A program made the translations under genes and the position numbers. From positions 434,001 through 498,000 of the forward strand of contig JASPKZ010007303.1 in NCBI GenBank assembly GCA_030220185.1: 64,000 nt of DNA, given 5' to 3'. The number at the start of each line of letters is the position of its first letter. Within the stretch, counting starts at the first letter, position 1. This stretch comes from Diploptera punctata (taxonomy: Eukaryota; Arthropoda; Insecta; Blattodea; Blaberidae). The notes beneath the pieces were generated by a model. That model was not told the DNA's origin. It saw only the letters and a program-made list of their open reading frames with translations, and ran no database searches. Shown here piece by piece: positions 31,440-42,247 of this stretch.

Positions 31440-32170
31440 ATTATTCAACTCCAATGGAAGGACATGTGGCACGAATGGGGAATGAAAGACGTGCATGGAA
31501 GCTTCTTGTAGGAAAACCAGAGGGAAAACGCCTAGTCGGTAGACCAAGAATGAGATGGGAGAATAACATTAACTATGATTTGAGGGAAGTAGATTATACA
31601 GGGGATGATTGGAAAACATTGGCTCAGGATATGGATATATGGAGAGCTTATGTCTGCGCGGCCATGAATCTACGGGTTCGATAGTGCCAGTCTCATTGTG
31701 GGATATATGGAAATGAAATGGCGGATCTCTTAGCAAAAAAAGTGTACTAAAATTTTACAGAAAATGAATCAAGCCCTGCCCTATCATTCTGCAAAAATTA
31801 TAATTAAAAAAAAACTTGCAGAAAGAATTGATGGAGCACTTTAAAACACAAAGTAATGAGAAGTCATGGGCGGCTATCTTGTAGAATAAAAACTTAATAC
31901 CTGAACAACCAAGGCATGAAGCAATAGCAACATTCAGACTGTTAACAGGCCATGACTATCTGACAGCACACCTGTGCAAAATTGGAATCTTCAACTCTCC
32001 AACTTGTATACTGTGTCAAGATAATTCAACAATGGACAAATACCAGCTTACTAACTGTGAGGCTCTCAAGATGTCACCTACAAGAACTCTGGTTGGACTC
32101 AATTGGGAAGCTAGAAAGCAAATGGAACACATCCAAGCTAATGGGCATTAGCCTCCTCCTACTACTACTA
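31440..32170 (+). pseudogene. RNase H and C-terminus of a non-LTR element, split by RTE-A
   Basis: 31440-31457 ends in codons for IQLQW; 31691 onward resumes SHCGIYGNEMADLLAKK, a conserved RNase H segment of I/Jockey-like elements. Then, with stops and shifts, PEQPRHEAIATFRLLTGHDY, LTAHLCKIGIFNSPTCILC and a final EARKQMEHIQA. The interruption between W and SHCG is the RTE-A copy at 31458-31690. The upstream RT is not seen. Confidence 0.72.
31458..31690 (+). mobile_element. RTE-A 3' fragment
   Basis: HVARMGNERRAWKLLVGKPE, GRPRMRWENNINYDLREVDY, then IWRAYVCAAMNLRVR: an uninterrupted frame for the last 70 or so codons. It ends GATAGTGCCAG without the usual (TTAG)n tail. Confidence 0.87.
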
Positions 32171-32519
32171 CTGATTAACAATAGATTAACAGTATTTTCG
32201 AAATTTGGTATTCGTAATGTCCTTGAAATGTATTTTTACTCAATATTTCATCTTCATAGTCAATTTACAAATCCATACTTATGAAATTCATTTCTTTATT
32301 AACAAAATAAGAAATATGAAAATAAAGGAATATATGAACTTAAATGTAAAACCTGTGAAAAATGTTATATAGGTACAACTACAAGAAGTTTTAAAATAAT
32401 ATTCAATGAACATTTATCAGATTATGTTAAAATGAAGGAAAATAAAAATTCGCAGAACATATTTCAAAAACAAACCATCAATACCATTATAGAGGAAACA
32501 GTGAAAATAATACATCTTC

Positions 32520-32630
32520 TTGTAAGCCCATGTTTCCCTTAACAGAGATTTAGGCGCTCTCCCCCATAGGGATGAATTTGAACCATACTAATTTAGTTAC
32601 ACTTGTTTTCGTATAGATACCATTTCAGTG
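32520..32630. repeat. About 105-bp repeat shared with 55045-55150
   Basis: CTTCTTGTAAGCCCATGTTTC, CCCTTAACAGAGATTTAG, GCGCTCTCCCCC, GAATTTGAACCATACTAATT and CACTTGTTTTCGTATAGAT match almost base for base in the same orientation. Function and class unknown. Confidence 0.85.
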
Positions 32631-32892
32631 GTCCGTGGTCAGCGTTCCGCCTCATATTGACATCTAGGAAACCAAGGTAGTACTAGGACGGGAAAATTCG
32701 GTAAATGTTTGCTTAGAGGCCTTTCATTCAGGCTTAAGGATTTTTTTACGAGCCTGAAAATATTAAGACTCGGGACCCACGGCCTAAAGTCCTTCCCGGA
32801 GGACTTGCTCCTTGAATTTTTCCATCCTAAAAATCCATCGACCCCGGCCGGGTTTGAACCCGCGACCCCCGGGACCAGAGGCAAGGAGTAAA
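32631..32892 (-). mobile_element. SINE-5 copy
   Basis: GAGGCCTTTCATTCAGGC, TTTACGAGCCTGAAAATATT, GACCCACGGCCTAAAGTCC, then GGCCGGGTTTGAACCCGCGA, a strong tRNA B box and T-arm in reverse. Longer and better preserved than 1825-1990. Confidence 0.75.
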
Positions 32893-33159
32893 GAGAGCAA
32901 TATACAGAAAATTCATATTTTTGAAGAAATAGAAATCATCAAGGAAGCAGGAAACACACATTTATTAAACGAAATTTTATATAGCAACTAAAACCGATTA
33001 GGCCTATATACAATACAAATAAACAAATAAAACAAATGTCATGAAGATGAAATAAAATTTTCGAAAAGCTTCACAAGAATAAAATACGTTGAATAATAAA
33101 GAAATATTGAGGAAGACGGAGTGTAAAAATACAAAAAAAAAGGTATATACAATTTATTT

Positions 33160-33400
33160 ATAATACCATTTACGAATTTAGACCATTTGTTGAGCTTTTT
33201 CGGCTACAATGGAAATACCATCCAAAAGTCTTTTGATTGCACATCCTGGTCTTCTTCTTCCTGCAGGTTGATAGCTTAACATCTGCTTGGGTATCCTGTG
33301 AATATGTTGCATCCATTTTGACTTATAATCAGAAATTTTGTTTTGTAAGGTTTCCACGTGTAATTCTTCTAAGATGTCTTCGTGTTTTTATGATCTAGTA
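33160..33400 (-). pseudogene. RTE-like C-terminal fragment
   Basis: The minus frame near 33340-33180 reads KISDYKSKWMQHIHRIPKQM, LSYQPAGRRRPGCAIKRLLD, the common KW..H..R.P.....Y.P.GRR..G.P.KR.L.D ending of RTE-like proteins. No other copy in the window. Confidence 0.65.
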
Positions 33401-35077
33401 GTGTGTATTCAGTAGTTTAATGTTTCTTGGCTATAAATGGGGAAGGGGAAATTATAAAATAATAATGAGAATATAGGGATTAGAATAAATGTAATTAATA
33501 TTAGTTTTGTAGATAGATTAAATATTTCATTTGCTTTGAAAATATATCTCATTTTAGCAGATTTAAGTCTGTCAATTTTAAGGATATAAAAACAGTAAAT
33601 GTTTAATATTAACTGACGTATTAGCACTCCTAATACGATTTGATAGCAGTACTAATGCTATTTACTTTATTATTGATTTATCAGTATTAGACTTTACTTT
33701 ATAAGTTATAATTATGGCTGGATTTTCTTACGTCCTTTTTCAGGAGGTAAATATAAAATATATCGTGTTTAATAAATAGGATCATATTGTTGAAAAAATT
33801 GTACTACATAATGTCAATAAAAACCCAAATCACCAATTTAAAAAGTTAAAAGAGACAATATTAAGTCTTAATAATGGTATCGTCGCTACTGGAACGCTTT
33901 GAGAAGTTCGTGTGTGAACTGTGTGCGGACAATGCGACCGATATCATATACCGAAATGCCCAAGAAACACGAATTCGCTGAATGATTGCAGCAAAGACTA
34001 AAGAACTATCAATGCCCATTAGGGCGAACCATTCTTATTATTATTATTTGTTTCTTTTGATTTGGTTAAATATGGCTTTGAGTTTTATATAACAGCGTAT
34101 TTTTACCATTTTAATGAATCCGATATATCTTTAATAATACAATGCCTATTCGGCATGTATATAGTTTTTTTTAATTTTCTACTTTTAGACGTGAATTATT
34201 CTCTCGCATATATTTTTTGTTAAAAAAATAAATACAGAATGAAAATTATTACACAAAAGTAACTATAGTAGACGACCAATGTGGAAAAGGTAAGCTGTTT
34301 AGCTAATTGTAAATGTAACAGAAAGGAATATTTAGGTAATAAGGTGGAGAAATAAATAAAGAATAAGAATAAATTATATTTACAAATAAATGTTATATAC
34401 AGTATTGACACCCAAATGAGCAAATGCTCGTGCTCGGGCGCAGTTCAGTTACACGAATAATACAAATAGAGTATATACATTTAAAGTTAGGGACCAATTT
34501 CATTTTTACATAGATTGACACGTACAAATAAAAAAAATGTATTGAGAGTAAAACTTATTCTAGCAAAATAATTAATGCAATGGAGAATGATATACATAAA
34601 ATAATATAAACCATATAATGTGATGGATTAAAACCAATAATACAGAAGAAAGTAATTAGTAATATATTAGGTAAAAATACATGCTTCATATTTATTATTT
34701 TAAAATGTTCAAATGATTTTTTTTCACTTAATTAATTAATTTAAAATAATTGATAATGACTTTATCATAGTTTTCTTAAATTTGTATTATGGAACACATA
34801 TTGTTATTTCAATGCAAAGTAAGTGTTTTATTACATAGAATAATATTAAGCCTGAATAAAGAGGCTTCTAAACAATATTTATCGACCTTCTTCATCCTAG
34901 TAATATCATAGTTGTCTACTAGATGTCTCATTGGGTCGGTATGTTCACCACATACCATTCATGACATCTTTAGGAAAGTAAGTTAACTAAATTAACTTGT
35001 TCTAGTAACTCCTAACAAAGGAATGGCTAAGGTTCAACATTGGGCTGTTACGCCATTGTATATGTGTATATTTTATC
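33401..35077. other. Long AT-rich stretch without recognised gene
   Basis: Very AT-rich, with no coherent frame or motif seen. It is the target region of the next transposon. TATAT at 35078-35082 is the left copy of that target duplication. Confidence 0.45.
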
Positions 35078-35082
35078 TATAT

Positions 35083-35212
35083 CACTGGGGAACAAAAAAA
35101 TATTTTTTTCTTGGTGCCTGAAATTTTTCACTTGATTCTAGGTATTTCGGCACTGCTGATTCCAAAAATGTCATCCATTTTGTTGCAGCAGCTCTAGTTT
35201 GCAAGATATTGA
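35083..35212 (+). repeat. Left terminal inverted repeat of the 35-kb transposon
   Basis: Pairs, reversed, with 37207-37335. The outer 12 bases are identical and inner blocks are separated by small indels. ATATTTTTTTCTT in the left end is replaced by GTGATTTT in the right. Confidence 0.8.
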
Positions 35213-35358
35213 TGATACTGCTCTTATGTACCACCATTGTAAATCGATTGTTTGCATAATACTAATTGATTTAATCCAAGTTATATTCATGTTGTTGTTG
35301 CCGTTTGCATATGTAATTTTACTAATTTGACAATTGTTTATCCTTTTTCTAGACTGAC

Positions 35359-37053
35359 ATGGCTTCAACACGAAGAAAATGTGTGAATAATCCTGATGTG
35401 TTTTGTTTCATCTGTGGGGAGTACACATTCACTCAACAAAGAAAACCTATAACTGACTTTGTAAGAAGAGCTTATTTGGCCTATTTCAAAGTACAACTGG
35501 GAGATCAAGATAAGCCTTGGGCACCTCACATTGTATGTAAAACGTGCACAGAGCATCTACGACAATGGACAAATGGGAAACGGAAATGCTTGAAATTTGG
35601 GGAACCAATGATCTGGCGAGAACAAATTAACCATAGTGATGACTGCTATTTTTGTTCAGTCAATGTAAAGGGCATCAATAGCAAAAACCGGAATAGATGG
35701 GTATATCCCAATCTACGCTCCGCAAGACGCCCTGTTCCACATTCAGAGGAGATACCTGTTCCAATTTTTACCAGTCTTCCAGAGTCACCAGAAGAAGAGG
35801 ATGATTCAACTGAAAGCTATTCTGAGGGAAATGACAGCGATTTCCCAGGACCTTCATCAGTTTCATCCGGTTTTAGTCAAGCGGAACTGAACGACCTCAT
35901 AAGGGATCTAAGTCTTCCAAAGAAGTCATCTGAGTTGTTAGCTTCCAGGCTGGCAGAGAAACAATGTCTGTTACCGGGAACAAAGGTCACAGTCTATCGC
36001 AAAAGAGAAACAGACTTCCTGCCATTCTTCACAGTAGAAAATCAATTTGTTTTTTGTATGAATGTTGAAGGACTGTTAATGAAGCTGGGTGTAAGAAAAT
36101 ACACACCAAGTGAATGGCGGTTATTTATAGATAGCTCCAAACGCAGCCTAAAATGTGTTCTTTTGCATAATGGGAACATATACAGGTCAATCCCAATTGG
36201 TCACTCAGTTTCTATGCGTGAAAATCAACATACAATAGCTACAGTGCTAGAGAAGATCTCTTACCGTGATCACCAATGGGTAATTGTGTGTCGATCTCAA
36301 GATGGTGAATTTTCTTCTAGGACAACAAGGTGGGTACACCAAATACCCATGCTTTATATGTTTATGGGACTCTAGAGCCAAAGATCAACATTGGGTGAGA
36401 AGGCATTGGCCTCTTAGAGAAAGCATGACCGTTGGAGAAAAAAACATCGTTGCAGAACCTTTGGTTGACAGAAACAACATCATCTTGCCACCACTGCATA
36501 TTAAACTTGGTTTAATGAAACAGTTCATCAAGGCGTTGAATAGAGATGGAACATGTTTTGGCTACATATGTACAAAATTTCCTGCACTGAGTAAGGAAAA
36601 AATAAAAGCAGGTATATTGGATGGACCACAAATCCGCCAACTTATTAATGACCATCAATTTCAAGACTCAATGAATGATACTGAAGCAGCCGCATGGTCT
36701 TCGTTCTGTATGGTAGTGAAGAATTTCCTTGGAAACTATAAGTCTCCTAATAGTGATGAACTAGTGGAGAATATGCTCACTGCTTTTTGTGCACTAGGTT
36801 GTAACATGAGCATCAAATTACACTACCTACACAGTCATTTGGATCGATTTCCAGACAATCTTGGAGATGTAAGTGAGGAACAGGGTGAGCGTTTTCACCA
36901 GGAATTAAGTACAATGGAAGAAAGTATCGTGGACGGTGGGATATACATATGATGGCGGACTACTGTTGGAGCATCCACCGAGAATGTCCAAGATCATTGC
37001 ATCGGAGGAAATCACAGAAACGGGGATTCTGCGACCTGATGGAGGAAAATTAA
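35359..37053 (+). pseudogene. Putative DDE transposase, two one-base frameshifts
   Basis: The start ATG at 35359 follows TTTATCCTTTTTCTAG, a good 3' splice-site context, so a 5' intron is possible. Residues 8-75 hold Cys pairs (VFCFICGEY, HIVCKTCTEH) and later DDCYFCSVNVKG, a likely zinc-binding N-terminal domain. An acidic Ser-rich linker (SPEEEDDSTESYSEG) is at about 150-175. The core has LFIDSSKRSLK (Asp258), then VDLKMVNFLLGQQGGYTKYP (Asp312) with CFICLWDSR. PPLHIKLGLMKQFIKAL follows, and SEEQGERFHQELS supplies candidate Glu506/507/510. An extra G near 36285 and a missing base near 36923 break the frame; allowing for both, it runs 564 codons to TAA at 37051. The three acidic positions as the DDE triad are inference. 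I recognise the family as a repeated 'uncharacterized' arthropod/Hydra protein but know no accepted name. Confidence 0.8.
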
Positions 37054-37206
37054 TGATTCTAACGAGACTAATGTGTAAATAAATTAATGGTAGTTATATA
37101 GATACAGTTGTTTCATGAAAAAGAAAGTATTTGTTCTTTTGTATTTAATTGTATGCGAGTAATATAGTTGTATATGTGGACCAGTATTTTTGAACTGGTA
37201 TATAAT

Positions 37207-37335
37207 TTGAATAAACTCTATCTCAAAAAACTAGAGCTGATAGGACGAAACTGAAATCATCTTTGGAATCAGTGACCCAAATATACCCATAAATAGGTGA
37301 AAACATTAAGGCACCAAAATCACTGTTCCCCAGTG
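37207..37335 (-). repeat. Right terminal inverted repeat of the 35-kb transposon
   Basis: Contains AACTAGAGCTGATAGG, CTTTGGAATCAGTGA, GTGAAAACATTAAGGCACC and the terminal TGTTCCCCAGTG. Internal AATAAACTCTATCTC at 37210 may include the transcript's poly(A) signal (AATAAA). Confidence 0.8.
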
Positions 37336-37340
37336 TATAT

Positions 37341-37964
37341 TTTATAACTTTTTCAAAGATAACTGCATACATATTTGATAAATCAATACAGCATGTAGTT
37401 GTAACTCTGATGCAAGTGACTGGTTCTCCATCTCATCATACTGTTGAAGTAGTTGTGTAACTCATTCACACTCTGTATACTATATCGTGTGAACTGAAGT
37501 GGCGCAATGTATTTATAGGATGTGCAATATGCCCTATTCATAGATCGGCACTTTTACTAGTGGCCTGTGAAAGTCATTCTTATTCAAATCTCACTCATCT
37601 TCCACTTATGATATTTGCTATTAGCGATACAAAAACTAAGCTATGTGGTCAAGGTCTGTTGTCTATGGTCAGTACAGTAAATCCCACGCTCCTATTTCAG
37701 GCTTTCAATTAAGGTTTTTACTCTGTTTTTTTTTTGTAAATATTATTTTCTACACCTTCCGTGAATTATGGGGCTATTTTATAATTCATATACAAATTAA
37801 TATACTTATGGTTTATTAAATTATATGCAGCATAGTTAGCGCAGGCCGCGTTGACAGCTGTTAGCATCATGAAGCACTAAAAACACAAAATTGGTGACTT
37901 TGATAAGAGCATATTTTAAAAATGCTTCTTAACGTAAATACATATATTTCATATGACACTGCTA
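37341..37964. other. Stretch without recognised gene
   Basis: TTTTATAACTTTTTC follows the transposon. No supported gene or shared repeat. Confidence 0.4.
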
Positions 37965-38455
37965 ATACCCGGCGTACGCTGCTACGCCTAAATAAATGAA
38001 AATTAATATGTTTTTATGTTTAGTTGAATAAGTAAAAATGAAAATTATTTATAAATTTATATGGTGCTGATTACCCGGTGTTGCCCGGGAAACTACTTAT
38101 CCCGATATTCTTGGCATCAATTAAAGACAAAAATGGTTAATGTGAATTATCCATAAAAGATAAACATATGGTGTCGGGGACATTTTTCTAGTTTTTTTAA
38201 TATTCAATTCTGTGTACATTAATTTGTGTATTTGTTAAGGTTTAGGCAGCGTAAGCCATTTAAGCTTCCAAAAGCTACTTTTTTTTCACGTTTGTCACCA
38301 TAGAGGATGAGTTTAAAGACACTACAACTCTATTATAGTATATAAGCTTCCCCGGAAAACTCCTGAACATTTTGCAAAAAGCCCCTCACAATCGGTTGAA
38401 TGGTGTGGCAGCGCATAAAATACGAACAAACAAACATTAATTTTTATATATTAAA
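37965..38455 (+). repeat. CCCGGG-rich dispersed element, single-unit copy
   Basis: Same start (CTAATACCCGGCGTACGCTG) and end (CATTAATTTTTATATATTA) as 30237-31247, but with one core unit instead of two. It establishes the likely ancestral length, about 490 bp. Confidence 0.75.
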
Positions 38456-38770
38456 TTCTGAATTGCGAATGAGTATCTCCTGATTCCACTTGTTTTAGAA
38501 TGTCTGCTTTCCGTAGGGTAGGCCTATTATCATATTTGTCATCATCATTAACTTATTTTGGTTTAGGTCGTTTATAAACCTTGTTCCTATGAGATATCAA
38601 GATGTGGTTTTGGTATTTCAGTCTATAAAAATATATTAGAATTGAAAAATAGAAGAAAAAAAATAGAAAACTGATTTGTAAAGCATATAAAAGACCATCT
38701 ATTTATTTAATTTCAACTATAGGACGAAGTTCAATAGATTTATTTTCATCATAAAATCTCCAGGATCAGG

Positions 38771-39236
38771 TTTTTGAAGAGTATACTTTTACATTTGTGT
38801 TTTTGAAGATTATACTTTTACATTAGTGTTTTTCAAGATTATACTTTTACATTTGTGTTTTTGAAGATTGTACTTTTACATTTATGTTTTTGAAGAGTAT
38901 ACTTTTACATTTGTGTTTTTGAAGATTATACTTTTGCATTTGTGTTTTTGAAGATTATACTTACACATTTGTGTTTTTTGAAGATTATACTTTTACATTT
39001 GTGTTTTTGAAGATTATACTTTTACATTAGTGTTTTTCAAGATTATACTTTTAAATTTGTGTTTTTGAAGTTTGTACTTTTACATTTATGTTTTTGAAGA
39101 GTATACTTTTACATTTGTGTTTTTGAAGATTATACTTTTGCATTTGTGTTTTTGAAGATTATACTTACACATTTGTGTTTTTTGAAGATTATACTTTTAC
39201 ATTTGTGTTTTTTGAAGATTATACTTTTTACATTTG
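38771..39236. repeat. 29-bp minisatellite with higher-order structure
   Basis: About 16 units of GTTTTTGAAGATTATACTTT plus TACATTTGT. Diagnostic variants (CATTAGTGTTTTTCAAG, TTTATGTTTTTGAAGAGTA, TTTTGCATTTG, CTTACACATTTG) recur in the same order about 205 bp apart, so a block of seven units was duplicated as a whole. It abuts the 3' end of a minus-oriented RTE-like fragment. Confidence 0.9.
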
Positions 39237-39620
39237 TATCAGAATTTGTTATTCAGTCCGTCTTCATTTTGTCTTCCTCTATCTGGAAATCCTTTAGTTT
39301 ATTACTGCAATGCTAATTTAGGAAAAAGAGATAGGTCCATTCCCTGTACATGTTGTAAACCAATTGCTTTGTTAATTCTGAATTTCTTCAACTAAACTTT
39401 GACCTTTTAATTTATCGCGTATATCTGTGTTTTTTTTGTCCATTTTTGTCTACCTAGGAGTGGACGTAAAAATGTCATCTGTGCCACTTGAAATTTTGAT
39501 TTGATTTTCGAATTTACTATCAAATTTTTACTGCTGTATTTCAGTCCTGATTTTGCAGTTACATTATGTAATCTGAAATTGATTGCGGTTGACATTTTTT
39601 TACCAACATTTATTTTTGTA
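39237..39620 (-). pseudogene. RTE-like C-terminal fragment
   Basis: Minus frames: SKFQVAQMTFLRPLLGRQKW, TKKTQIYAIN, then with a shift LQHVQGMDLSLFPKLALQ and GFPDRGRQNEDG. This is the A.M.FLRPLLG ... LQHV.RMD....PKLAL.Y.P.GRR..GRP pattern. Its 3' end is the minisatellite at 38771-39236. Confidence 0.65.
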
Positions 39621-40149
39621 ACACTATTTATTTCTGTAACTTTGTCTTTGTATCATTTCTTATATCAGATTTACAATTCTTAGAGTTATCTCTGAACTCA
39701 CTAATTCCGAAAAATCGAATCATTGGCACTAAGAAATTAATACTTTCTTATCCCTCACACCTATTGTAAGTAATTGTCTAGAGCGAGAAAACATGTCCAA
39801 GAACAAAAAATATTTCATGTGAATTCATTACCACATTAATAATCTTCATATTGTAAATATGAGCTTAAATTGCATTCATTTTAGAAAAAATTCTTCTTCT
39901 GATTTTCCTAATAAATTATAAATACAGAAAAAAGTACTTTTTAAACTCTTCAAGAGTAGAATAGAATTCAGTATAGTGCTTTCCGAATGCTTTCAAAGAT
40001 TATTCCACATTTACATTATTTGCTCCGTATTAGATATGAATGGTTTCATATTTTGTTTCACAATTAATTCATTTGTATTAAAATCACGTTATTACTTTCA
40101 TTCGTTTGTACCTATTTTGTGTTTTTGAGCCTAAAATTATATTTTTAGT
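39621..40149. other. Stretch without recognised gene
   Basis: AT-rich; nothing supported. Confidence 0.4.
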
Positions 40150-41300
40150 TAAGTTTGCTTTATTTATATTTATTTAGCCTGGTGGCCTTGTCATCCACTC
40201 ACCAGGACAAACATGTGTTACATTCAAATGCAAAAATCACAATAATATTAGATACTGAACGATTATTTTCCAACCTGAACAATTATAAAAATAAGATCAA
40301 CTAACACAAAGTTAATGATAATTAAAATTAAAACTAACAAAAAATGTATACAAATAGGAAGAATAGCTCCTATCTACTATACATGAAAAAATACAAGGGA
40401 AATTAATGGAATGCAATGAATTAATCAATGACTTTATATACATATATAAAGTAATATATATATATATGACATTAGGTTGACATATTGATAAATCTCAATG
40501 GCAATTTTATTAAATAAATGAAAAATAAATGATTTATTGTTAACATATACGTATAATGCCAGAGACAAGATTACCCAGACAAGCTTTGGAATGGATTCCA
40601 CCTGGGAAAGGAAAGAGAGGTTGACCTGGATTTAAAGGATGGATAATGTAAGAAGAGGTATGAGGGAAGAATTGGAATGGGAAGGTAGAGAAGAATGGAG
40701 ATGAAGATAAAATTTAAAAAGCTTTGGGCACAGGAATATGTTTTATTGCATTGTAAACTCTTTATAAATTAATTAATTTATTATTAAAATAATACTATTG
40801 TTAGATGTTTCTGTTAGTAAAAATTCTTCAGTTTGTTTCTGAAATAAATTATATTTTGGCAGCCTCTGACATAGAATGAAACAGAATTCCATGTTCTAGC
40901 AAGAGAAACTATAAAGATTGTAATAGGTAGTGTAATGAGGAGGGATATAAAGGACAATGTGCTGATAGGAGCGGGTGTCTAATTTATATGCACCAGAGTC
41001 AACGAAGTGATGTGATAAATAATGAAGAGATGGTGATGTGTGAAGTATTTTATAGCGAAGAGGTATGAAACGGACGGTTTCTACGATCTCGTAGACGAAG
41101 TTATGACATTTGTTCCAGGAAGTGAGTAACGTGAACAAATATACGAATAACACAAATAAAACGTATGCAAGAATTATAAACACTTTGAAATATTTGGGTA
41201 AAGACAGATATTTAGGTCCGTAAAAAAGAGTATCACAATAATCAAAATATGGCAGAGCAAGTGTTTTTACTTACATTTTCCTTAGAGCAAACGATTTCTT
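40150..41300 (-). pseudogene. CR1-like element, C-terminal region and 3' UTR
   Basis: The minus reading begins near 41275 with LALPYFDYCDTLFYGPKYLS, parallel to LVLPHFDYCDIICNDLN in the CR1 copy at 49.5 kb. It passes LLTSWNKCHNFVYEIVETVR and ends ARTWNSVSFYVRGCQNIIYF near 40800. The 3' UTR near 40190 (reversed) is CCTGGTGAGTGGATGACAAG, like CCTGGTTGAGTGGTAGACAA at 50285. Several stops. An RTE-C fragment is nested at 40540-40760. Confidence 0.7.
40540..40760 (+). pseudogene. RTE-C 3' fragment nested in the CR1-like element
   Basis: MPETRLPRQALEWIPPGKGK in one frame, then RGMREELEWEGREEW. The plus sequence GCTTTGGAATGGATTCCACC and GCTTTGGGCACAGGAATATG mirror 6718-6900. Confidence 0.75.
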
Positions 41301-41509
41301 ATGTGATTTAATATATTAATTATTAAGAAGATTGTCTAAGCAAGTGTGATTTACCTGTATATTCAGATTTATATTTTTTATCCATACATTCAGCGTTGCC
41401 AGGTATCCGAAAATTTCGGGAGATCTTCGGAGTTCTATCCGATTCAAAATTTTGCAAAATCTCATTGTGCTATAGGCCTAGGAGGCCCTTTGCCTACCAC
41501 AAAATAATA

Positions 41510-42247
41510 CAGCAAAACTTGTTTAATCCGGAACATGAATAATGCTGAAATCTGTCCAATGTGAACAAATGTATTGTTCCCGGCAAAATAATAGTAATTT
41601 TACGTGTATTTATTTAGTGTAAAACGGAATCTGTCCAACGCGGAAACGGAAGGACGTTTCTACACAGTTCTTGAAAAAAATGTTTATAAGGCGGCAAGAT
41701 AGATTAGTTTCCACTTCATTGAATTCCCGTTAGGCGAAATAACAATAAGTGATTATTCCTGCCGCCGGATGAAGTAGAATATCTGAAATTTTCTTTCGGC
41801 CTCACTGCACACCCTCTTCTCTCTTCTTCTTATTTATAATTTGTAGAATTTTCATCCTGTTTATTTCCCAAATCACTCCTCGAAGGAAGACGTATTCGAT
41901 GTGCAGACACTGTCTATCCATTTCTTGGCTGGTCTTCCTCTTGTTCTTCTCCCGTCTATACCCGTTTATGAAATACAGGTTCGTTTAACAAATAAACTGT
42001 GGACTATAAAATCTTAAATTAGTTAAGACCTGAGACCGATTGTGTACGTATCTTTCACAGGTAGCGTTTTGAATTTAAGGAATAAAGATGACTAAATCGT
42101 ATGTATCATTGTATCGTACGTAAAAAGACATACAGTACTCTATAATTAATCTAAGAATGGTTAATATTTGTTTTTTATAATGCGGAATGTTGTCCAATGT
42201 GGAAAACAATTGGTCCCATGCGATTCCGCTTTGAACAAGTTCTACTG
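41510..42247. mobile_element. Pogo-like element without coding capacity
   Basis: The left end CAGCAAAACTTGTTTAATCC and the reversed right end CAGTAGAACTTGTTCAAAGC resemble pogo/Tigger termini (CAGTA.AACTTGT). TA is on both sides (41508-41509, 42248-42249). Inside, AATCTGTCCAATGTGAACA on the left and its inverted analogue near 42190 extend the TIR. The right terminus is duplicated together with flanking DNA (next entry). Confidence 0.7.

Larger units (their letters stand above)
32315..32991 (+). pseudogene. Penelope-like C-terminus (GIY-YIG), split by repeats
   Basis: 32325-32519: NKGIYELKCKTCEKCYIGTT then TRSFKIIFNEHLSDYVKMKE. GIYEL.C..C...YIG is the GIY-YIG nuclease signature with its Cys pair, and the residues before YIG are kept here unlike at 13 kb. 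It resumes at 32893 with IHIFEEIEIIKEAGNTHLLN, then EILYSN and stop at 32989. 32520-32892 is inserted DNA (a 107-bp repeat plus SINE-5). Confidence 0.8.
35083..37335 (+). mobile_element. 2,253-bp CACTG-terminated DNA transposon, nearly intact
   Basis: Left terminus CACTGGGGAACA; the reversed right terminus is CACTGGGGAACA too. Inverted similarity continues with gaps for about 130 bp (GGTGCCT, TTTTCAC, CTGATTCCAAA.ATG, CAGCTCTAGTTT). TATAT flanks both sides (35078-35082, 37336-37340), compatible with a 3- or 5-bp target duplication. Only one gene lies between. CACTG ends with short target duplications resemble the CACTA/Chapaev group, but I do not claim membership. Related 535-bp derivatives at 13428, 19165 and 25991 begin CACTGGTCAAC. 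Confidence 0.9.

Noticed and set aside
31982..32284. A 100-codon frame at 31982
   Set aside because: Out-of-frame reading of the decayed RNase H/C-terminal region; the recognisable motifs lie in other frames.
35359..36375. A host zinc-finger gene at 35.4 kb
   Set aside because: The frame lies wholly between matched TIRs with a target duplication, and its C-terminal motif recurs in three short mobile elements.
35083..37335. Assignment to Transib/RAG-like because of CAC ends and a possible 5-bp target duplication
   Set aside because: The end CACTGGGG does not fit the Transib terminal heptamer. Copies A and C favour 3-bp (or 6-bp) duplications, and TATAT is too AT-rich to be decisive.
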